From Blautia sp. (GTDB taxonomy: Bacteria; Bacillota; Clostridia; Lachnospirales; Lachnospiraceae), in contig JAFUCO010000072.1 of assembly GCA_017459635.1 (NCBI GenBank), forward strand, positions 1 to 35,396: DNA of 35,396 nucleotides, given 5' to 3'. Shown piece by piece: positions 24,701 to 33,562 of the stretch. Below the pieces are notes generated by a model. The model saw only the letters and a program-made list of their open reading frames with translations, was not told the DNA's origin and searched no databases. Positions within the stretch are counted from its first letter, which is position 1. Every line of letters starts with the position of its first letter. The position numbers were made by a program, and so were the translations under genes.

Positions 24701-25965
24701 CCGAAAAACGCGTCATAAAGCCGTCCTCGATGAACCGTGTTCTGTTCACAAAGGAGATGAAGAAGAACTACACCATCCTTTGCCCGCAGATGTCACCTGT
24801 TCATTTTTCACTGCTTCAGGCGGCATTTAATACCGGAGGCTACCATCTTGAGGTTCTTCCCAATGACAATAAGAACGCGGTGGATGTCGGACTCAAATAT
24901 GTGAATAACGATGCATGCTATCCTTCCCTTATCGTCGTTGGCCAGATAATGGATGCCCTGCTTTCGGGCAGATACGACCTGAACAAAGTGGCCGTAATGA
25001 TGACACAGACAGGCGGCGGATGCCGTGCTTCGAACTACATCGCGTTTATAAGGCGCGCGCTTTCAAAGGCCGGGATGAGCCAGATCCCCGTGATCTCTCT
25101 TAATCTCAGCAAGCTGGAGAAAAATCCCGGGTTTAAGCTTACTCTTCCGCTCATCACCAGGGTATGCTACGCCGGAGTGTTCGGCGATATCCTTATGAAG
25201 TGCATCTACCGCATGCGTCCCTATGAGCTTAAAAAGGGAAGCGTAAACCGGATGCATGACAGGTGGGAGAAGCGCTGCATCTCTTTCGTCACAGGCAATA
25301 CCGTGAGTCATGCGAAGTTTAAAAAGATGTGCCGTGAGATGGTTGAGGATTTCGACAATATCCCGATAAGCAATGAAAAAAAGCCAAGAGTAGGAATCGT
25401 AGGCGAGATACTGGTTAAGTTCCTGCCCGCCGCAAACAATCATCTTGCCGACCTTCTTGAAGCTGAAGGCGCCGAGCCGGTGGTTCCGGACCTCATCGAC
25501 TTCCTGAACTACTGCTTCTTCAACCAGAATTTCAAGGCGGATTACCTTGGCTTCAAAAAGTCCGGGGCATCAATTGCCAACTGGGGAATCCGGGCGATAG
25601 AATGGCTGCGCGGCCCCGCCAACGAAGCGCTTGCCGCAAGCAGGCACTTTGTGCCCGCTGCTGATATCCGCACCCTGGCCAAAATGGCCTCCCCGATAGT
25701 TTCACCCGGCAACCAGACCGGTGAAGGCTGGTTCCTGACAGGTGAAATGATGGAGCTGATCCATGCCGGCGTGCCGAACATAGTGTGCATACAGCCCTTC
25801 GGCTGCCTGCCGAACCATATAGTGGGTAAAGGCGTAATAAAAGAGATAAGAAGAACACACCCCGAAGCCAACATAGTGGCAATCGACTACGACCCCGGAG
25901 CAAGCGAAGTGAACCAGCTGAACAGGATAAAACTTATGCTGTCAACAGCACATAAGAGAATTTAA
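21748..25965 (+). CDS. Fused 2-hydroxyacyl-CoA dehydratase activase / DUF2229 protein
   Basis: The 1405-residue protein joins two BadF/BcrA-type ASKHA ATPase domains ([11 protein letters not shown] at residue 6 and [12 protein letters not shown] at about 322) to a cysteine-rich linker (CRGCTNSC...NRCERG, about 604-635), a DUF2229 region (from about 671: [15 protein letters not shown]) and a C-terminal HgdB/dehydratase-like region ([13 protein letters not shown], about 1050). CAGGTGSF and CSSGCGSF are the expected [4Fe-4S]-ligand positions of the two activase halves. Such activases use ATP hydrolysis to push an electron into a 2-hydroxyacyl-CoA dehydratase or a related reductase. No dehydratase subunits, CoA transferase or electron-transfer genes lie nearby, so the partner is unknown. 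AGGAGG precedes the ATG by 11 nt. Confidence 0.88.
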   Translation: MQNYTLGIDIGSTTVKIAILDVNENLVFADYERHYANIQETLADLLSKACDSIGDRPVSPVITGSGGLTLANHLEVPFVQEVIAVSTALQKIAPQTDVAIELGGEDAKIIYFEGGNIEQRMNGICAGGTGSFIDQMASLLQTDASGLNEYAKNYNALYPIAARCGVFAKTDIQPLINDGATKEDLAASIFQAVVNQTISGLACGKPIRGHVAFLGGPLHFLPELKQAFIRTLKLDDEHAISPENSHLFAAMGSAMNAKEEVSFLLSAMRDRLKNSIKLDFEVARMEPLFSSEEDLNAFRERQAAYKVETADLASYKGNCFLGIDAGSTTTKTALVSDEGKLLYSFYSNNNGNPLKTTIRSIQEIYEKLPADAHIAWSCSTGYGEALIKAALILDEGEVETVSHYYAAAFFDPEVDCILDIGGQDMKCIKIKNQTVDSVQLNEACSSGCGSFIETFAKSLNYSVQDFAKEALFARHPIDLGTRCTVFMNSKVKQAQKEGAEVSDISAGLAYSVIKNALYKVIKVSDASELGKHIVVQGGTFYNDAVLRSFERIANCEAIRPDIAGIMGAFGAALIARERYEEGKKSSMLSIDRINSLEYTTKMANCRGCTNSCRLTINRFSGGRQYISGNRCERGLGKEKNKDHIPNLFEYKYKRIFGYRPLSGNQAVRGRVGIPRVLNMFENYPFWHTFFTELKYEVVLSPTSTRKIYELGIESIPSESECYPAKLAHGHITWLLRNGIRFIFYPCIPYEREEFPDAVNHYNCPIVTSYAENIKNNVDELNDPSIDFRNPFMAFTSEEILTTRLVEVFPELPAAEVRAAAHKAWEELMLAHSDIQKKGEETLKYLTETGRRGIVLAGRPYHIDPEIHHGIPDLINSYGVAVFTEDSVSHLAPVERPIRVNDQWMYHSRLYAAANYVKTRDDLDLIQLNSFGCGLDAVTTDQVYEILEASGKIYTCLKIDEVNNLGAARIRVRSLLAALRAKEKQAEKRVIKPSSMNRVLFTKEMKKNYTILCPQMSPVHFSLLQAAFNTGGYHLEVLPNDNKNAVDVGLKYVNNDACYPSLIVVGQIMDALLSGRYDLNKVAVMMTQTGGGCRASNYIAFIRRALSKAGMSQIPVISLNLSKLEKNPGFKLTLPLITRVCYAGVFGDILMKCIYRMRPYELKKGSVNRMHDRWEKRCISFVTGNTVSHAKFKKMCREMVEDFDNIPISNEKKPRVGIVGEILVKFLPAANNHLADLLEAEGAEPVVPDLIDFLNYCFFNQNFKADYLGFKKSGASIANWGIRAIEWLRGPANEALAASRHFVPAADIRTLAKMASPIVSPGNQTGEGWFLTGEMMELIHAGVPNIVCIQPFGCLPNHIVGKGVIKEIRRTHPEANIVAIDYDPGASEVNQLNRIKLMLSTAHKRI

Positions 25966-25990
25966 GACAGGGGACGGTTCTCTGTCTTAT
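25966..25990 (+). repeat. GGGGACGGTTCTCTGTC-type intergenic repeat, copy 4
   Basis: Starting within one base of the activase stop codon, GACAGGGGACGGTTCTCTG is followed by TCTTATTTAAA. It has the same orientation relative to the gene as the copies behind the branching-enzyme homologue and serA. Confidence 0.75.
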
Positions 25991-25993
25991 TTA

Positions 25994-26050
25994 AATAACG
26001 GCTGTCAATAACATTGGATAACCTTTGTTGTTGACAGCCGTTATTTTGCA
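25994..26050 (+). terminator. Activase transcription terminator
   Basis: AATAACGGCTGTCAA (25994-26008) pairs perfectly with TTGACAGCCGTTATT (26031-26045), followed by TTG. The loop contains a smaller TAAC/GTTG pairing. The stem is symmetric enough to serve rseP on the opposite strand as well; the 80 bp between it and the rseP stop codon hold nothing else I recognise. Confidence 0.75.
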
Positions 26051-26126
26051 CAAATATATAAGATTACTGAGTGTCATCCACTCAACAGGTGTGATAACCT
26101 TTTTGTGAAACAGTCTTAGATTCTTT

Positions 26127-27407
26127 TTAGAGAATTTTCAGTATGTCGTTATACATAATGACCAGCATTAATGCCAATAGTAAGAGGATTCCGGCGAAGT
26201 GGATGGTGGCTTCGAGCTGGCGGTTGCCGGGTTTTCTTCTTATGGCTTCTATCAGGAGGAACAGGAGCCGGCCGCCGTCGAGGGCGGGGAGGGGGAGAAG
26301 GTTCATTACTCCCAGGTTTGCGGAGAGGAGTACGGCCATGTACAGGAGATTTGACCAGAGCACTGCTGCTCCTTCGTCTTTGCTCTCCTCGTAGGTATCT
26401 CCTATCACGTCGACTATGCCGACCGGGCCGCTCATATCTTTTATTCCGAGGCTGCCGGTGAACAGCTCTTTGAGGCTGAGGATCGTTGTCCTGACCTGTG
26501 ATTTCATCTCCAGAAATCCGTATCCCAGTATCTGCAGGATATTCCCTTTGACATACTTTGCTCCGCAGGAGTACTGGCTCAGGTAGTATTCTGATGCGGC
26601 AGGTGTGATCTCGGCTGTATAGGTAAGGCCGTCGCGCTCGTACTCTATCTCTACGGGCTCATCTGACAGCGGATTTTCTTCAATATATTTATTGTAATCC
26701 TCTTCTGATGTTATCTTTACGCCGTTAATGCCGGTTATCACGTCTCCTTCCTGTACTCCGGCATCTGCAAGGGGCATTCCTTCCATAAGGCCTGTAACTT
26801 CCATGGAGCCGCTTGAACGGTACATGCCAAGCAGGTATCTTACTCCGGTTTCAGGCTGGTACACTATCTCCTTTTTCTGTCCGTCCCTCTTAACCGTCAT
26901 TCGAACGGTTCCGCCGTCCTGTGGATTCAGGTACCAGTAGACATAGTAATCTCCCCAGAGATCCACGTGATAACCCTGATAGGATGTGATTATGTCGCCT
27001 TCCCGCAGGCCTGCCTCCCAGGCGGCGCTGCCCTCGGCAACTTCAGTTATCTGCGGCAGGCTTGAACCGCTTATCGCTACGATTATCACTGCTAGGACAA
27101 AAGCGAGTATAAAGTTGAAAACAGGTCCGGCTGCGACTACACTGATGCGTCCCCAGACAGAAGCTGACAGAAAGCTTCCGGGCTGCTCGTCGTCCATATC
27201 CTCACCGAGCATCATGCAGGAACCTCCGAATGGCAGCGCTTTTATGGAATATCTGGTCTCTCCACGGACTGTGCTGAAAAGACGCGGCCCCATTCCAAGT
27301 GAAAACTCTGTCACGACGATGTGATTCATTTTGGCAAGGAGGAAATGTCCAAACTCATGAAACAGCACTATTGCGCTGAACATGATTATCGCTATCAGTA
27401 TTTTCAA
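26127..27407 (-). CDS. rseP: RIP metalloprotease RseP (site-2 protease)
   Basis: The 426-residue inner-membrane zinc protease cuts substrates such as anti-sigma factors or signal-peptide remnants within the membrane. The zinc motif HEFGH is at 17-21 in the first helix, a PDZ domain occupies about 110-240 (including GDVITGINGVKI), and the second active-site motif NLLPLPALDGG supplies the third ligand near D377. I start it at the TTG at 27407: AGGTGG is 4 nt upstream and the product then begins MKILIAIIMFSAIVLFHEFGH, as in relatives. This leaves one base between the dxr stop codon and the start, implying coupling. It is the last gene of the pyrH-rseP unit in this window; ispG and polC, which often follow, are absent. 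Confidence 0.92.
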   Translation of the reverse strand: MKILIAIIMFSAIVLFHEFGHFLLAKMNHIVVTEFSLGMGPRLFSTVRGETRYSIKALPFGGSCMMLGEDMDDEQPGSFLSASVWGRISVVAAGPVFNFILAFVLAVIIVAISGSSLPQITEVAEGSAAWEAGLREGDIITSYQGYHVDLWGDYYVYWYLNPQDGGTVRMTVKRDGQKKEIVYQPETGVRYLLGMYRSSGSMEVTGLMEGMPLADAGVQEGDVITGINGVKITSEEDYNKYIEENPLSDEPVEIEYERDGLTYTAEITPAASEYYLSQYSCGAKYVKGNILQILGYGFLEMKSQVRTTILSLKELFTGSLGIKDMSGPVGIVDVIGDTYEESKDEGAAVLWSNLLYMAVLLSANLGVMNLLPLPALDGGRLLFLLIEAIRRKPGNRQLEATIHFAGILLLLALMLVIMYNDILKIL

Positions 27408-27408
27408 A

Positions 27409-28551
27409 TTACCACCTGCTTTCGATCCACTGCCTGGTGTCCTCCTCTGTTGCGAGTACAGCTTCCAGATCCGGGTTCTCAATTAATTTGTGCCTGTCCA
27501 TGCTGCTTCTTATAATCTTATAAATATCGGTAAAGGAAACTTTTCGCGACAGGAACAGCTTTACAGCTGCTTCATTGGCCGCGTTGAACACTGTCGGCAT
27601 GCTGCCGCCGGTTCTTGCTGCTTCTATAGCCATCGGAAGGCCAAGGAATGTTTCCATATCCGGTTCTTCAAAGGTTATCTCCCTGAGGCGCCTGAAGTCA
27701 AGGCGGTCTCCTCCAAGAGGCCTCCTCTCCGGATAAAACAGCGCATACTGTATAGGAAGATGCATATCCGGGGTTCCAAGCTGGGCTATAACTGCCCCGT
27801 CCCTGAATTCCACCATGGAATGGATAATGCTTTTCGGCTGCACTACCACCTGTATATCGGACAGATCCACACCGAAGAGCCAGTGTGCTTCCATGACCTC
27901 CAGGCCTTTGTTTACCAGTGTAGCAGAATCTACCGTGATCTTCTGCCCCATCACCCAGTTCGGATGCTTAAGTGTGTCCTCGACCGTCACATTCTGAAGG
28001 TCGCTGTATTTTCTGCCGCGGAAAGGCCCGCCTGAGGCGGTGATCAGAAGCTTTGCTATCTCTTTCTTCTGTTCGCCGTGCAGGACCTGGAATATCGCGC
28101 TGTGCTCGCTGTCCACCGGGAGTATCTGCACATGCTTTTCCTCTGCGAGAGGCATGATCAGGTGCCCGGCTGTCACCAGGGTCTCCTTGTTTGCCAGGGC
28201 TATATCCTTCCCGGCCTTGATGGCCTCTATGGTGGGCCTTATCCCTATCATGCCAACTATGGCTGTCACAAGCATGTCGGTACCGCTCATTGTCGCCACC
28301 TCGATAAGCCCCTCCATGCCGGATGCGACACGGACATTTGTGTCTGCTATCCTGGCCCTGAGATCCGCTGCATCCGCCTCATCCTGAACGGACACAAGCT
28401 CCGGGTTGAATTCACGTATCTGCTTTTCCAAAAGGTCTATATTACGTCCGGCTCCAAGCCCTTTTACGCATAGATCCGGATTATTTCTTACAATATCAAG
28501 TGTCTGGGTCCCGATTGATCCCGTAGAACCCAGTATGGCAATATTCTTCAT
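27409..28551 (-). CDS. dxr: 1-deoxy-D-xylulose 5-phosphate reductoisomerase
   Basis: The 380-residue enzyme converts 1-deoxyxylulose 5-phosphate to methylerythritol 4-phosphate using NADPH, the committed step of the non-mevalonate isoprenoid pathway. The NADPH-binding GSTGSIGTQTLDIV is at residues 8-21, ANKETLV and the metal-binding block PVDSEHSAIFQ follow, as does SATLVNKGLEVMEAHWLF. Its presence indicates this organism makes isoprenoids by the MEP route, consistent with uppS nearby. The ATG at 28551 has GGAGTAAAT upstream. Confidence 0.96.
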   Translation of the reverse strand: MKNIAILGSTGSIGTQTLDIVRNNPDLCVKGLGAGRNIDLLEKQIREFNPELVSVQDEADAADLRARIADTNVRVASGMEGLIEVATMSGTDMLVTAIVGMIGIRPTIEAIKAGKDIALANKETLVTAGHLIMPLAEEKHVQILPVDSEHSAIFQVLHGEQKKEIAKLLITASGGPFRGRKYSDLQNVTVEDTLKHPNWVMGQKITVDSATLVNKGLEVMEAHWLFGVDLSDIQVVVQPKSIIHSMVEFRDGAVIAQLGTPDMHLPIQYALFYPERRPLGGDRLDFRRLREITFEEPDMETFLGLPMAIEAARTGGSMPTVFNAANEAAVKLFLSRKVSFTDIYKIIRSSMDRHKLIENPDLEAVLATEEDTRQWIESRW

Positions 28552-28624
28552 ATTTACTCCATTTTGTGCTGTTATTCACGGACAGTCCACAGCTGTGATG
28601 CAGCCGGACAGTAATCAGCGGCAA

Positions 28625-29419
28625 TTAAATTCGTATCAGCAGTTTTGCCAGGTAATATATAATCGGCGCGGTAAATATCACGCTGTCGAAGCGGTCCAGT
28701 ATTCCGCCGTGTCCGGGGATAAGTGAGCCGTAATCCTTGATGCCGCGGTTGCGCTTTATCGCCGAAGCCGCAAGGTCTCCCACCATTGATATCAATGCTC
28801 CGCATGCGCATATAATTGCGTATTCTGCCGGCTTTCCTTTTGTAGCCAGTCCGAAGATGAAGGCAAAAAGAGCCGCTCCCACAACTCCGCCGACTGCTCC
28901 CTCAACCGACTTTTTGGGACTGAGGACGGGAGCCATCTTATGTTTGCCGAACAGCATTCCCACGCAATACGCGCTGGTGTCACATCCCCAGGAGCAGAAG
29001 AATATCAGCCATACGATAAACTTCCCATCGGGAAGGCATCTTGTCAGATAGATATAAGAGATCATGACAGCCACATACATGAAGCCGAAATATGCAGCCA
29101 TAACCTGCTCCGCCTTATAGCGCGGGTATGAGAATACATAGATGCACATGACAGCCATGATAGAGATTACCATCATTGCCGTGCCGTATTTTTCAAAATT
29201 CAGCCACATCAGGATATAGTAGGCCAGTGCGCACAGATATCCCGTGATCTCAAGTGATGTAAAGGAATCCTTCCGCACATCCATTGCCCTGTACAGCTCC
29301 TGCATCCCGATGAGTGAAACTCCGAGAAGCGTGCACAGCAGCACGATCCCTCCGCAAAGTATAGTGGCAAGGGCGATCACCACAAGAATGATCCCGCTGA
29401 TCAGTCTTGTCTTAAACAT
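28625..29419 (-). CDS. cdsA: Phosphatidate cytidylyltransferase
   Basis: The 264-residue multi-pass membrane enzyme makes CDP-diacylglycerol from phosphatidate and CTP, the branch point for phosphatidylglycerol and cardiolipin. About seven hydrophobic segments are visible and the C-terminal CdsA signature (KRNRGIKDYGSLIPGHGG, then LDRFDS) is intact. The ATG at 29419 is preferred because GGAGGA is 7 nt upstream; a TTG at 29425 would touch the ribosome binding site. Its product feeds the pathway that ends with the cls enzyme at 1116-2699. Confidence 0.95.
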   Translation of the reverse strand: MFKTRLISGIILVVIALATILCGGIVLLCTLLGVSLIGMQELYRAMDVRKDSFTSLEITGYLCALAYYILMWLNFEKYGTAMMVISIMAVMCIYVFSYPRYKAEQVMAAYFGFMYVAVMISYIYLTRCLPDGKFIVWLIFFCSWGCDTSAYCVGMLFGKHKMAPVLSPKKSVEGAVGGVVGAALFAFIFGLATKGKPAEYAIICACGALISMVGDLAASAIKRNRGIKDYGSLIPGHGGILDRFDSVIFTAPIIYYLAKLLIRI

Positions 29420-29454
29420 TTTCAAATCCTCCGTAGAACTCTTTTAAAGCCGGC

Positions 29455-30159
29455 TCAGGCTTTGACTCCTCCATACCTGCGGTCACGGTTATTATAGACC
29501 TCAACCGCTTTCAGCAGTTCATTTTTATCGAAATCCGGCCAGGCAGTATCGGTAAAATAGAATTCTGAATATGCAAGCTGCCACAACAGGTAGTTGGAAA
29601 GCCTCATTTCTCCGCTTGTACGGATCAGAAGGTCGGGATCCGGTATTCCCACTGTATCAAGATATCCGGAAAACATTTCTTCGTTTATATCATCCGGAGA
29701 TATTTTGCCGTCCTGCACGTCATGAACTACGTTTTTCATGCCGCGGATGATCTCATCACGGCTTCCGTAATTCAGGGCTATCTGGAAATACAGGCCGTCA
29801 TATTTTGCAGAATGCTCCTCCAGGACACGTATGCTCTCTCTGATGTCGGGAGCAAAAGCAGAAACATCCCCGATTACTTTGATGCACATGTTGTTGCGGT
29901 CGGAGATCTTTATGCAGCGCTTCAGATAATTTCTGAATATCCGCATAAGGCCTTCAACCTCATCCTTTGACCTTCGCCAGTTTTCTGTGGAAAAAGCATA
30001 CACAGTCAGGTACTTTATCCCAAGCTCCCTGAAATCATCACATATTGATTCAAGATTGCTGCAGCCTTTCATATGACCGTAGATCCTTGGGAGCCCCTTT
30101 TTCTTCGCCCATCTGCCGTTTCCGTCCAGTATAATTGCAATATGATTGGGGAATACCAT
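29455..30159 (-). CDS. uppS: Isoprenyl transferase (undecaprenyl diphosphate synthase)
   Basis: The 234-residue cis-prenyltransferase extends farnesyl diphosphate with isopentenyl diphosphate to give the C55 lipid carrier for peptidoglycan. The N-terminal IAIILDGNGRWA carries the catalytic D12; YAFSTENWRR and the C-terminal DLLIRTSGEMRLSNYLLWQ block and the acidic YFTDTAWPDF segment are all present. The ATG at 30159 follows AGGAGGAAG. A terminator-like hairpin lies just upstream of that site, between frr and uppS. Confidence 0.96.
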   Translation of the reverse strand: MVFPNHIAIILDGNGRWAKKKGLPRIYGHMKGCSNLESICDDFRELGIKYLTVYAFSTENWRRSKDEVEGLMRIFRNYLKRCIKISDRNNMCIKVIGDVSAFAPDIRESIRVLEEHSAKYDGLYFQIALNYGSRDEIIRGMKNVVHDVQDGKISPDDINEEMFSGYLDTVGIPDPDLLIRTSGEMRLSNYLLWQLAYSEFYFTDTAWPDFDKNELLKAVEVYNNRDRRYGGVKA

Positions 30160-30169
30160 GATCTTCCTC

Positions 30170-30204
30170 CTCTAAAAACAAAGAACCCTGTTCGCGGGCT
30201 CTTT
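30170..30204 (-). terminator. Hairpin with T-run between frr and uppS
   Basis: On the minus strand CAAAGAGCCCG-CGAA-CAGGGTTCTTTG is followed by TTTTTAGAGGAGG. The stem, tetraloop and T5 tract fit an intrinsic terminator. Its tail ends directly at the uppS ribosome binding site, so it could attenuate expression of uppS, cdsA, dxr and rseP relative to pyrH and frr. Confidence 0.65.
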
Positions 30205-30216
30205 GCTTGTGGCTTC

Positions 30217-30768
30217 TTATACAGTAAGGATCTCTTTTGACTTGTTATCTACGACCACATCAACTTCCTTGATATATTTGTCGGTAAGCTTCTGGATCTC
30301 GTCATTCAGATCTTTTACTTCATCTTCTGAAACGTCCTGTTTTACCAGTTTTTTAAACGTATCATTTGCATCTCGGCGAATGTTTCTTACAGCAACCTTG
30401 GCGCCTTCACCTTTCTTCTTTACGTCCTTCACCAGCTGTTTACGGCGTTCCTCGGTAAGCTCCGGAAAGATAAGACGGATGACCTTTCCGTCATTGTTCG
30501 GGTTAAGTCCGAGGTCAGAAGCGAGGATGGCTTTCTCGATCTTTTTGATCAGGCTGCCTTCCCATGGCTGTATCTGTATCATGCGCGCCTCCGGAACAGT
30601 GATGTTCGCAACCTGCTGGATAGGCGTGGGGCTTCCGTAATAATCAACGGTCAGTTTATCCAGAATGTGGGGGTTTGCCCTTCCCGCGCGGATAGTAGCC
30701 AGTTCAGCCTCAAAATTGCTGAGCGTTTTTTTCATTTTGTCTTCGTACTTCTGAACTCTTTCATCCAT
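30217..30768 (-). CDS. frr: Ribosome recycling factor
   Basis: The 183-residue cytosolic protein splits post-termination ribosomes together with EF-G. The family N-terminus ([16 protein letters not shown]), the [11 protein letters not shown] block and the [17 protein letters not shown] hinge region are complete. It is downstream of pyrH after a 216-bp spacer, an unusually long gap for this operon. The spacer holds small hairpins (AACCC/GGGTT at 30808-30826; AACCGTC/GACGGTT at 30833-30858) but no promoter I can defend. A GGAG-type ribosome binding site precedes the ATG. Confidence 0.97.
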   Translation of the reverse strand: MDERVQKYEDKMKKTLSNFEAELATIRAGRANPHILDKLTVDYYGSPTPIQQVANITVPEARMIQIQPWEGSLIKKIEKAILASDLGLNPNNDGKVIRLIFPELTEERRKQLVKDVKKKGEGAKVAVRNIRRDANDTFKKLVKQDVSEDEVKDLNDEIQKLTDKYIKEVDVVVDNKSKEILTV

Positions 30769-30984
30769 GATGGTTCTCCTTTCCTCATTAGGCCAGTAGC
30801 TTTATGAAACCCCAGATATGTGGGTTTTAATCAACCGTCGCTCTTCTAAAAGACGGTTATAATCAATTGCTTCGGGCTGTTCTGAACGTTGCTGCCGCTC
30901 CTCTGAAAAGACAGGTTTATTCCGGCCGGCAAGCGTTTCAAATGAATGGTTTATGCCAGCCGCCACCCGCTACAAGGGCAGTTG

Positions 30985-31683
30985 TCAGTCGGCCGTCACT
31001 CTTGTCCCATGGAAATCACCATGCACCGTGTTGACTATTGAATTCGGCTCGTCAAGGCCAAAGACCAGCATCGGCATATGGTTTTCCATGCATATTATCG
31101 AGGAGGTGAGGTCCATGGCGGCAAGCTTTTTGTCCACAACCTCCCGGATTGATATCTCATCGTATTTTACTGCTTCAGGATTTACCTTGGGATCACTGTC
31201 ATAAATACCGTCGATCGCTTTTGCCACCAGTATGGCATCGGCAGCTATCTCGACAGCCCTCAGGACAGTTGCCGTGTCGGTCGAGAAGTACGGATGCCCG
31301 GTTCCTCCAGCGAAAAAAACGACTTTTCCGGCAGCGAAGGCTTCATTTACCTTGTCGATCGAGTAAAGTGTTGTAAAACCTCCGCATGCAAACGGAGTAA
31401 AGATTTCCGTGCTGAGTCCTGTGTACCTGCATATGTCTGACACATAGATGCAGTTCATGATCGTCGCAAGCATTCCTATCTGATCCGCCTTGTTGCGGTC
31501 AATAGTCTCACTTGTCCTTCCGCGCCAGAAATTTCCGCCGCCGATAACTATTCCAACCTGTAAGCCTTCATCCACGATCGTCCTGATCTGGGATGCAACT
31601 CCAAGGACTGTTTCTTCGTCAAAACCTGTCTTCTGCGCTCCGGCGAGCGCTTCTCCACTGAGTTTCAGTAAAACACGTTTCAT
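30985..31683 (-). CDS. pyrH: UMP kinase
   Basis: The 232-residue cytosolic enzyme phosphorylates UMP to UDP and belongs to the amino-acid-kinase fold. The N-terminal KRVLLKLSGEALAG, the GGGNFWRG glycine loop, FFAGGTGHPYFSTDT and the C-terminal TVHGDFHGT end are typical of bacterial PyrH. The ATG at 31683 is chosen because AAGGAGGAT lies 7 nt upstream; the longer frame to 31701 has none. It starts 11 bp after the lipoprotein stop codon. Confidence 0.96.
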   Translation of the reverse strand: MKRVLLKLSGEALAGAQKTGFDEETVLGVASQIRTIVDEGLQVGIVIGGGNFWRGRTSETIDRNKADQIGMLATIMNCIYVSDICRYTGLSTEIFTPFACGGFTTLYSIDKVNEAFAAGKVVFFAGGTGHPYFSTDTATVLRAVEIAADAILVAKAIDGIYDSDPKVNPEAVKYDEISIREVVDKKLAAMDLTSSIICMENHMPMLVFGLDEPNSIVNTVHGDFHGTRVTAD

Positions 31684-31694
31684 TTTTATCCTCC

Positions 31695-32789
31695 TTACCA
31701 CACACCTGTGATGATTTCGTTGCCGTCATCGTCCACTGTAGTTGAAACGGTAAAGTTGCCGTAATAATGATAACCTGCCCTTCCGGATCCGTTATCTTCT
31801 TCATATTCACTGTCAGACGGACTTCCCATTGCGCCAATAAGACTGCCAAGCGACTGTCCGACATAGTTGTCTGCCTGCGCGGCGCCGGGATCAGGCTCTT
31901 CATATTCCTCTTCTGAAGCAGGAGCCGTGTAAGTTTCCTCCGTCGTCGGTACAGATGACTGTTCAGTCACGGTCTCTGCTGACTCTGCTGTTGTCGTAAC
32001 GGCCGTGCTTTCAGTTGTGGTCACAGTCTCTTCCGTTTCAGGCGCTGTTGTCGCTTCCGGTTCTTCTGTTGTGACTGTTGTATCACTCTCGGTTGTACTT
32101 GCTGACTCGCTTTCCTCATCAGTATCAAGGTCAGTGTCATCAACATCCAGTCCGTACCAGGCGCGCACTTCCTGAAGTGTGCTGAACTCCCGGTTGCCGC
32201 TCTTTGTAATGTAGCGTGCGTAAGGAATTCCAAAATCACCCGATATATCGATGCACAGCCTGAGTTCTTTGATCAGTGGAAACGGAAGGTTGCGGTAATA
32301 CAGCTCTGATCTGTTGATATCCTCATAGGAAATGCGGATATCATAGCTTGTTGCAGTGCTTCCCTCCAGATCCAGCTGGTTGTTCTCGTAATAGTATACA
32401 GCTTCCTCCTGATCCGGCCATTCAAAGCTATGTACCAGCTCTTCGCCCCATTCATCACTTGAACCGTCGTCACGGGCGGCGGCACGTATGAAGATATGCT
32501 CAATGGCATCACCGGTCTGGTTGATAATCAGTACACTTGATGAGGAATCCTTTTTCTCACCAATGTAGTTTTCTGTTTCAAATTCATCAGGCTCTTCCAG
32601 CTTTTCCATGTCTACAAGAACTCCTGCCGGAGTAGGCGTAACCTCTGCCTGGAGTTCGGGGGACGGCGATGGAGTTACTACAGCTTCTGCAGTGTTCCCG
32701 GCCGTATTTTCGCTCTTTTTGCCGCCGCACCCTGCTGTGAAAAGAACCAGGACTGCAAGTCCGGCAAGAGCTGTCTTTTTTATATTCAT
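31695..32789 (-). CDS. Secreted lipoprotein with Thr/Glu-rich linker and BamE/BLIP-like C-terminus
   Basis: The 364-residue protein has a type II signal peptide with lipobox FTAGC (lipidated Cys near residue 21), so it is anchored to the outer face of the membrane. A globular region (about 60-210) of unknown family follows, then a Thr/Glu/Ser-rich linker (about 215-300) that probably spans the cell wall. The last 58 residues (YVGQSLGSLIGAMGSP...YYGNFTVSTTVDDDG...ITGVW) have the look of the BamE/BLIP-like fold found in many Clostridial lipoproteins; this is inference. GGAG lies 7 nt before the ATG. It is first in the pyrH-frr-uppS-cdsA-dxr-rseP run, a position where tsf is usual. Confidence 0.72.
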   Translation of the reverse strand: MNIKKTALAGLAVLVLFTAGCGGKKSENTAGNTAEAVVTPSPSPELQAEVTPTPAGVLVDMEKLEEPDEFETENYIGEKKDSSSSVLIINQTGDAIEHIFIRAAARDDGSSDEWGEELVHSFEWPDQEEAVYYYENNQLDLEGSTATSYDIRISYEDINRSELYYRNLPFPLIKELRLCIDISGDFGIPYARYITKSGNREFSTLQEVRAWYGLDVDDTDLDTDEESESASTTESDTTVTTEEPEATTAPETEETVTTTESTAVTTTAESAETVTEQSSVPTTEETYTAPASEEEYEEPDPGAAQADNYVGQSLGSLIGAMGSPSDSEYEEDNGSGRAGYHYYGNFTVSTTVDDDGNEIITGVW

Positions 32790-32865
32790 TCTCTGTCTCC
32801 ATATTTAAATAGTCGGCTATGACACGTTCTGTTTACACATTTCAAAGTGCGAACAAAACATATTT

Positions 32866-32896
32866 ATATTATTACAGAGTCTTTGACCATTGTCAA
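32866..32896 (-). promoter_or_regulatory. Probable promoter of the lipoprotein-pyrH operon
   Basis: On the minus strand a perfect TTGACA (32891-32896) is followed, 17 to 19 bp on, by the A/T-rich AATAATAT, any phase of which could be the -10 box. The -35 box is part of the dyad TTGACCATTGTCAA (32883-32896), a possible operator. Confidence 0.45.
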
Positions 32897-32941
32897 CCAA
32901 ACGGATTTTTATTTCATACTCTTTTCATCCTTTGTTTCTGA

Positions 32942-33412
32942 TTAATAAAGATTTTTAACCTTGAAATCCCGCTCGGCTTCCCTTCTCTGATCTTTTTTGG
33001 CTATATCCTGACGTTTATCGTAAAGCTTTTTACCACGTGCAAGGCCGACTTCCACTTTTACACGGCTGTTGCTGAAGTATACCTTCAGAGGCACAAGTGT
33101 CAGGCCTTTTTCCTGAAGCTTTGAGGAGATACGGTTTATCTCATATTTATGCATTAACAGCTTGCGGATGCGCAGCGGATCTTTATTAAAAATATTGCCT
33201 TTTTCATAAGGTGAAATATGCATACCGTAAACAAACAGTTCTCTGTTCTCAACGCGGATAAATGCTTCCTTAATGCTGCACTTTCCCATCCTAAGCGATT
33301 TGACCTCCGTTCCTGCCAGGGCTATCCCTGCTTCAAAGGTCTCCTCGATAAAATAATCATGATATGCTTTTTTATTATTTGCGATCAGTTTGATGCCTTC
33401 TTTTTTTGCCAT
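32942..33412 (-). CDS. smpB: SsrA-binding protein SmpB
   Basis: The 156-residue RNA-binding protein carries tmRNA to stalled ribosomes. The core ([38 protein letters not shown]) and the basic C-terminal tail ([20 protein letters not shown]) needed for decoding-site insertion are complete. AAGGAAAT precedes the ATG. rnr, which commonly lies between secG and smpB, is absent; a 265-bp non-coding stretch with stacked hairpins is there instead. The ssrA gene is not in the window. Confidence 0.97.
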   Translation of the reverse strand: MAKKEGIKLIANNKKAYHDYFIEETFEAGIALAGTEVKSLRMGKCSIKEAFIRVENRELFVYGMHISPYEKGNIFNKDPLRIRKLLMHKYEINRISSKLQEKGLTLVPLKVYFSNSRVKVEVGLARGKKLYDKRQDIAKKDQRREAERDFKVKNLY

Positions 33413-33500
33413 ATTATTTCCTTTTTCTCTGTATTTGTCTGGAGTCTGCCTCTTGTATGGGAGGCTTCACCATGTTAAGGATATAATGGGTTTCAGTCCG

Positions 33501-33562
33501 CAGCCCTTAATAATAAAGGGCTGTGAAGGACCAGAGATGCGTTCCCCTGCTCCTTCACAGCC
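33501..33562 (-). terminator. Two overlapping hairpins after secG
   Basis: On the minus strand GGCTGTGAAGGA pairs perfectly with TCCTTCACAGCC (33519-33530 and 33551-33562) and is followed by CTTTATTATT. A second stem, CAGCCCTT/AAGGGCTG (33501-33508 and 33516-33523), shares bases with the first, so the two are mutually exclusive. The first is a plausible secG terminator; the second could be an alternative fold. A further dyad TCACTTTTTAAAGTGA is at about 33581-33596. Confidence 0.55.

Noticed and set aside
30769-30984. pyrH-frr spacer considered as a riboswitch or leader
   Set aside because: It contains only short isolated hairpins; no known aptamer core, terminator or promoter could be identified.
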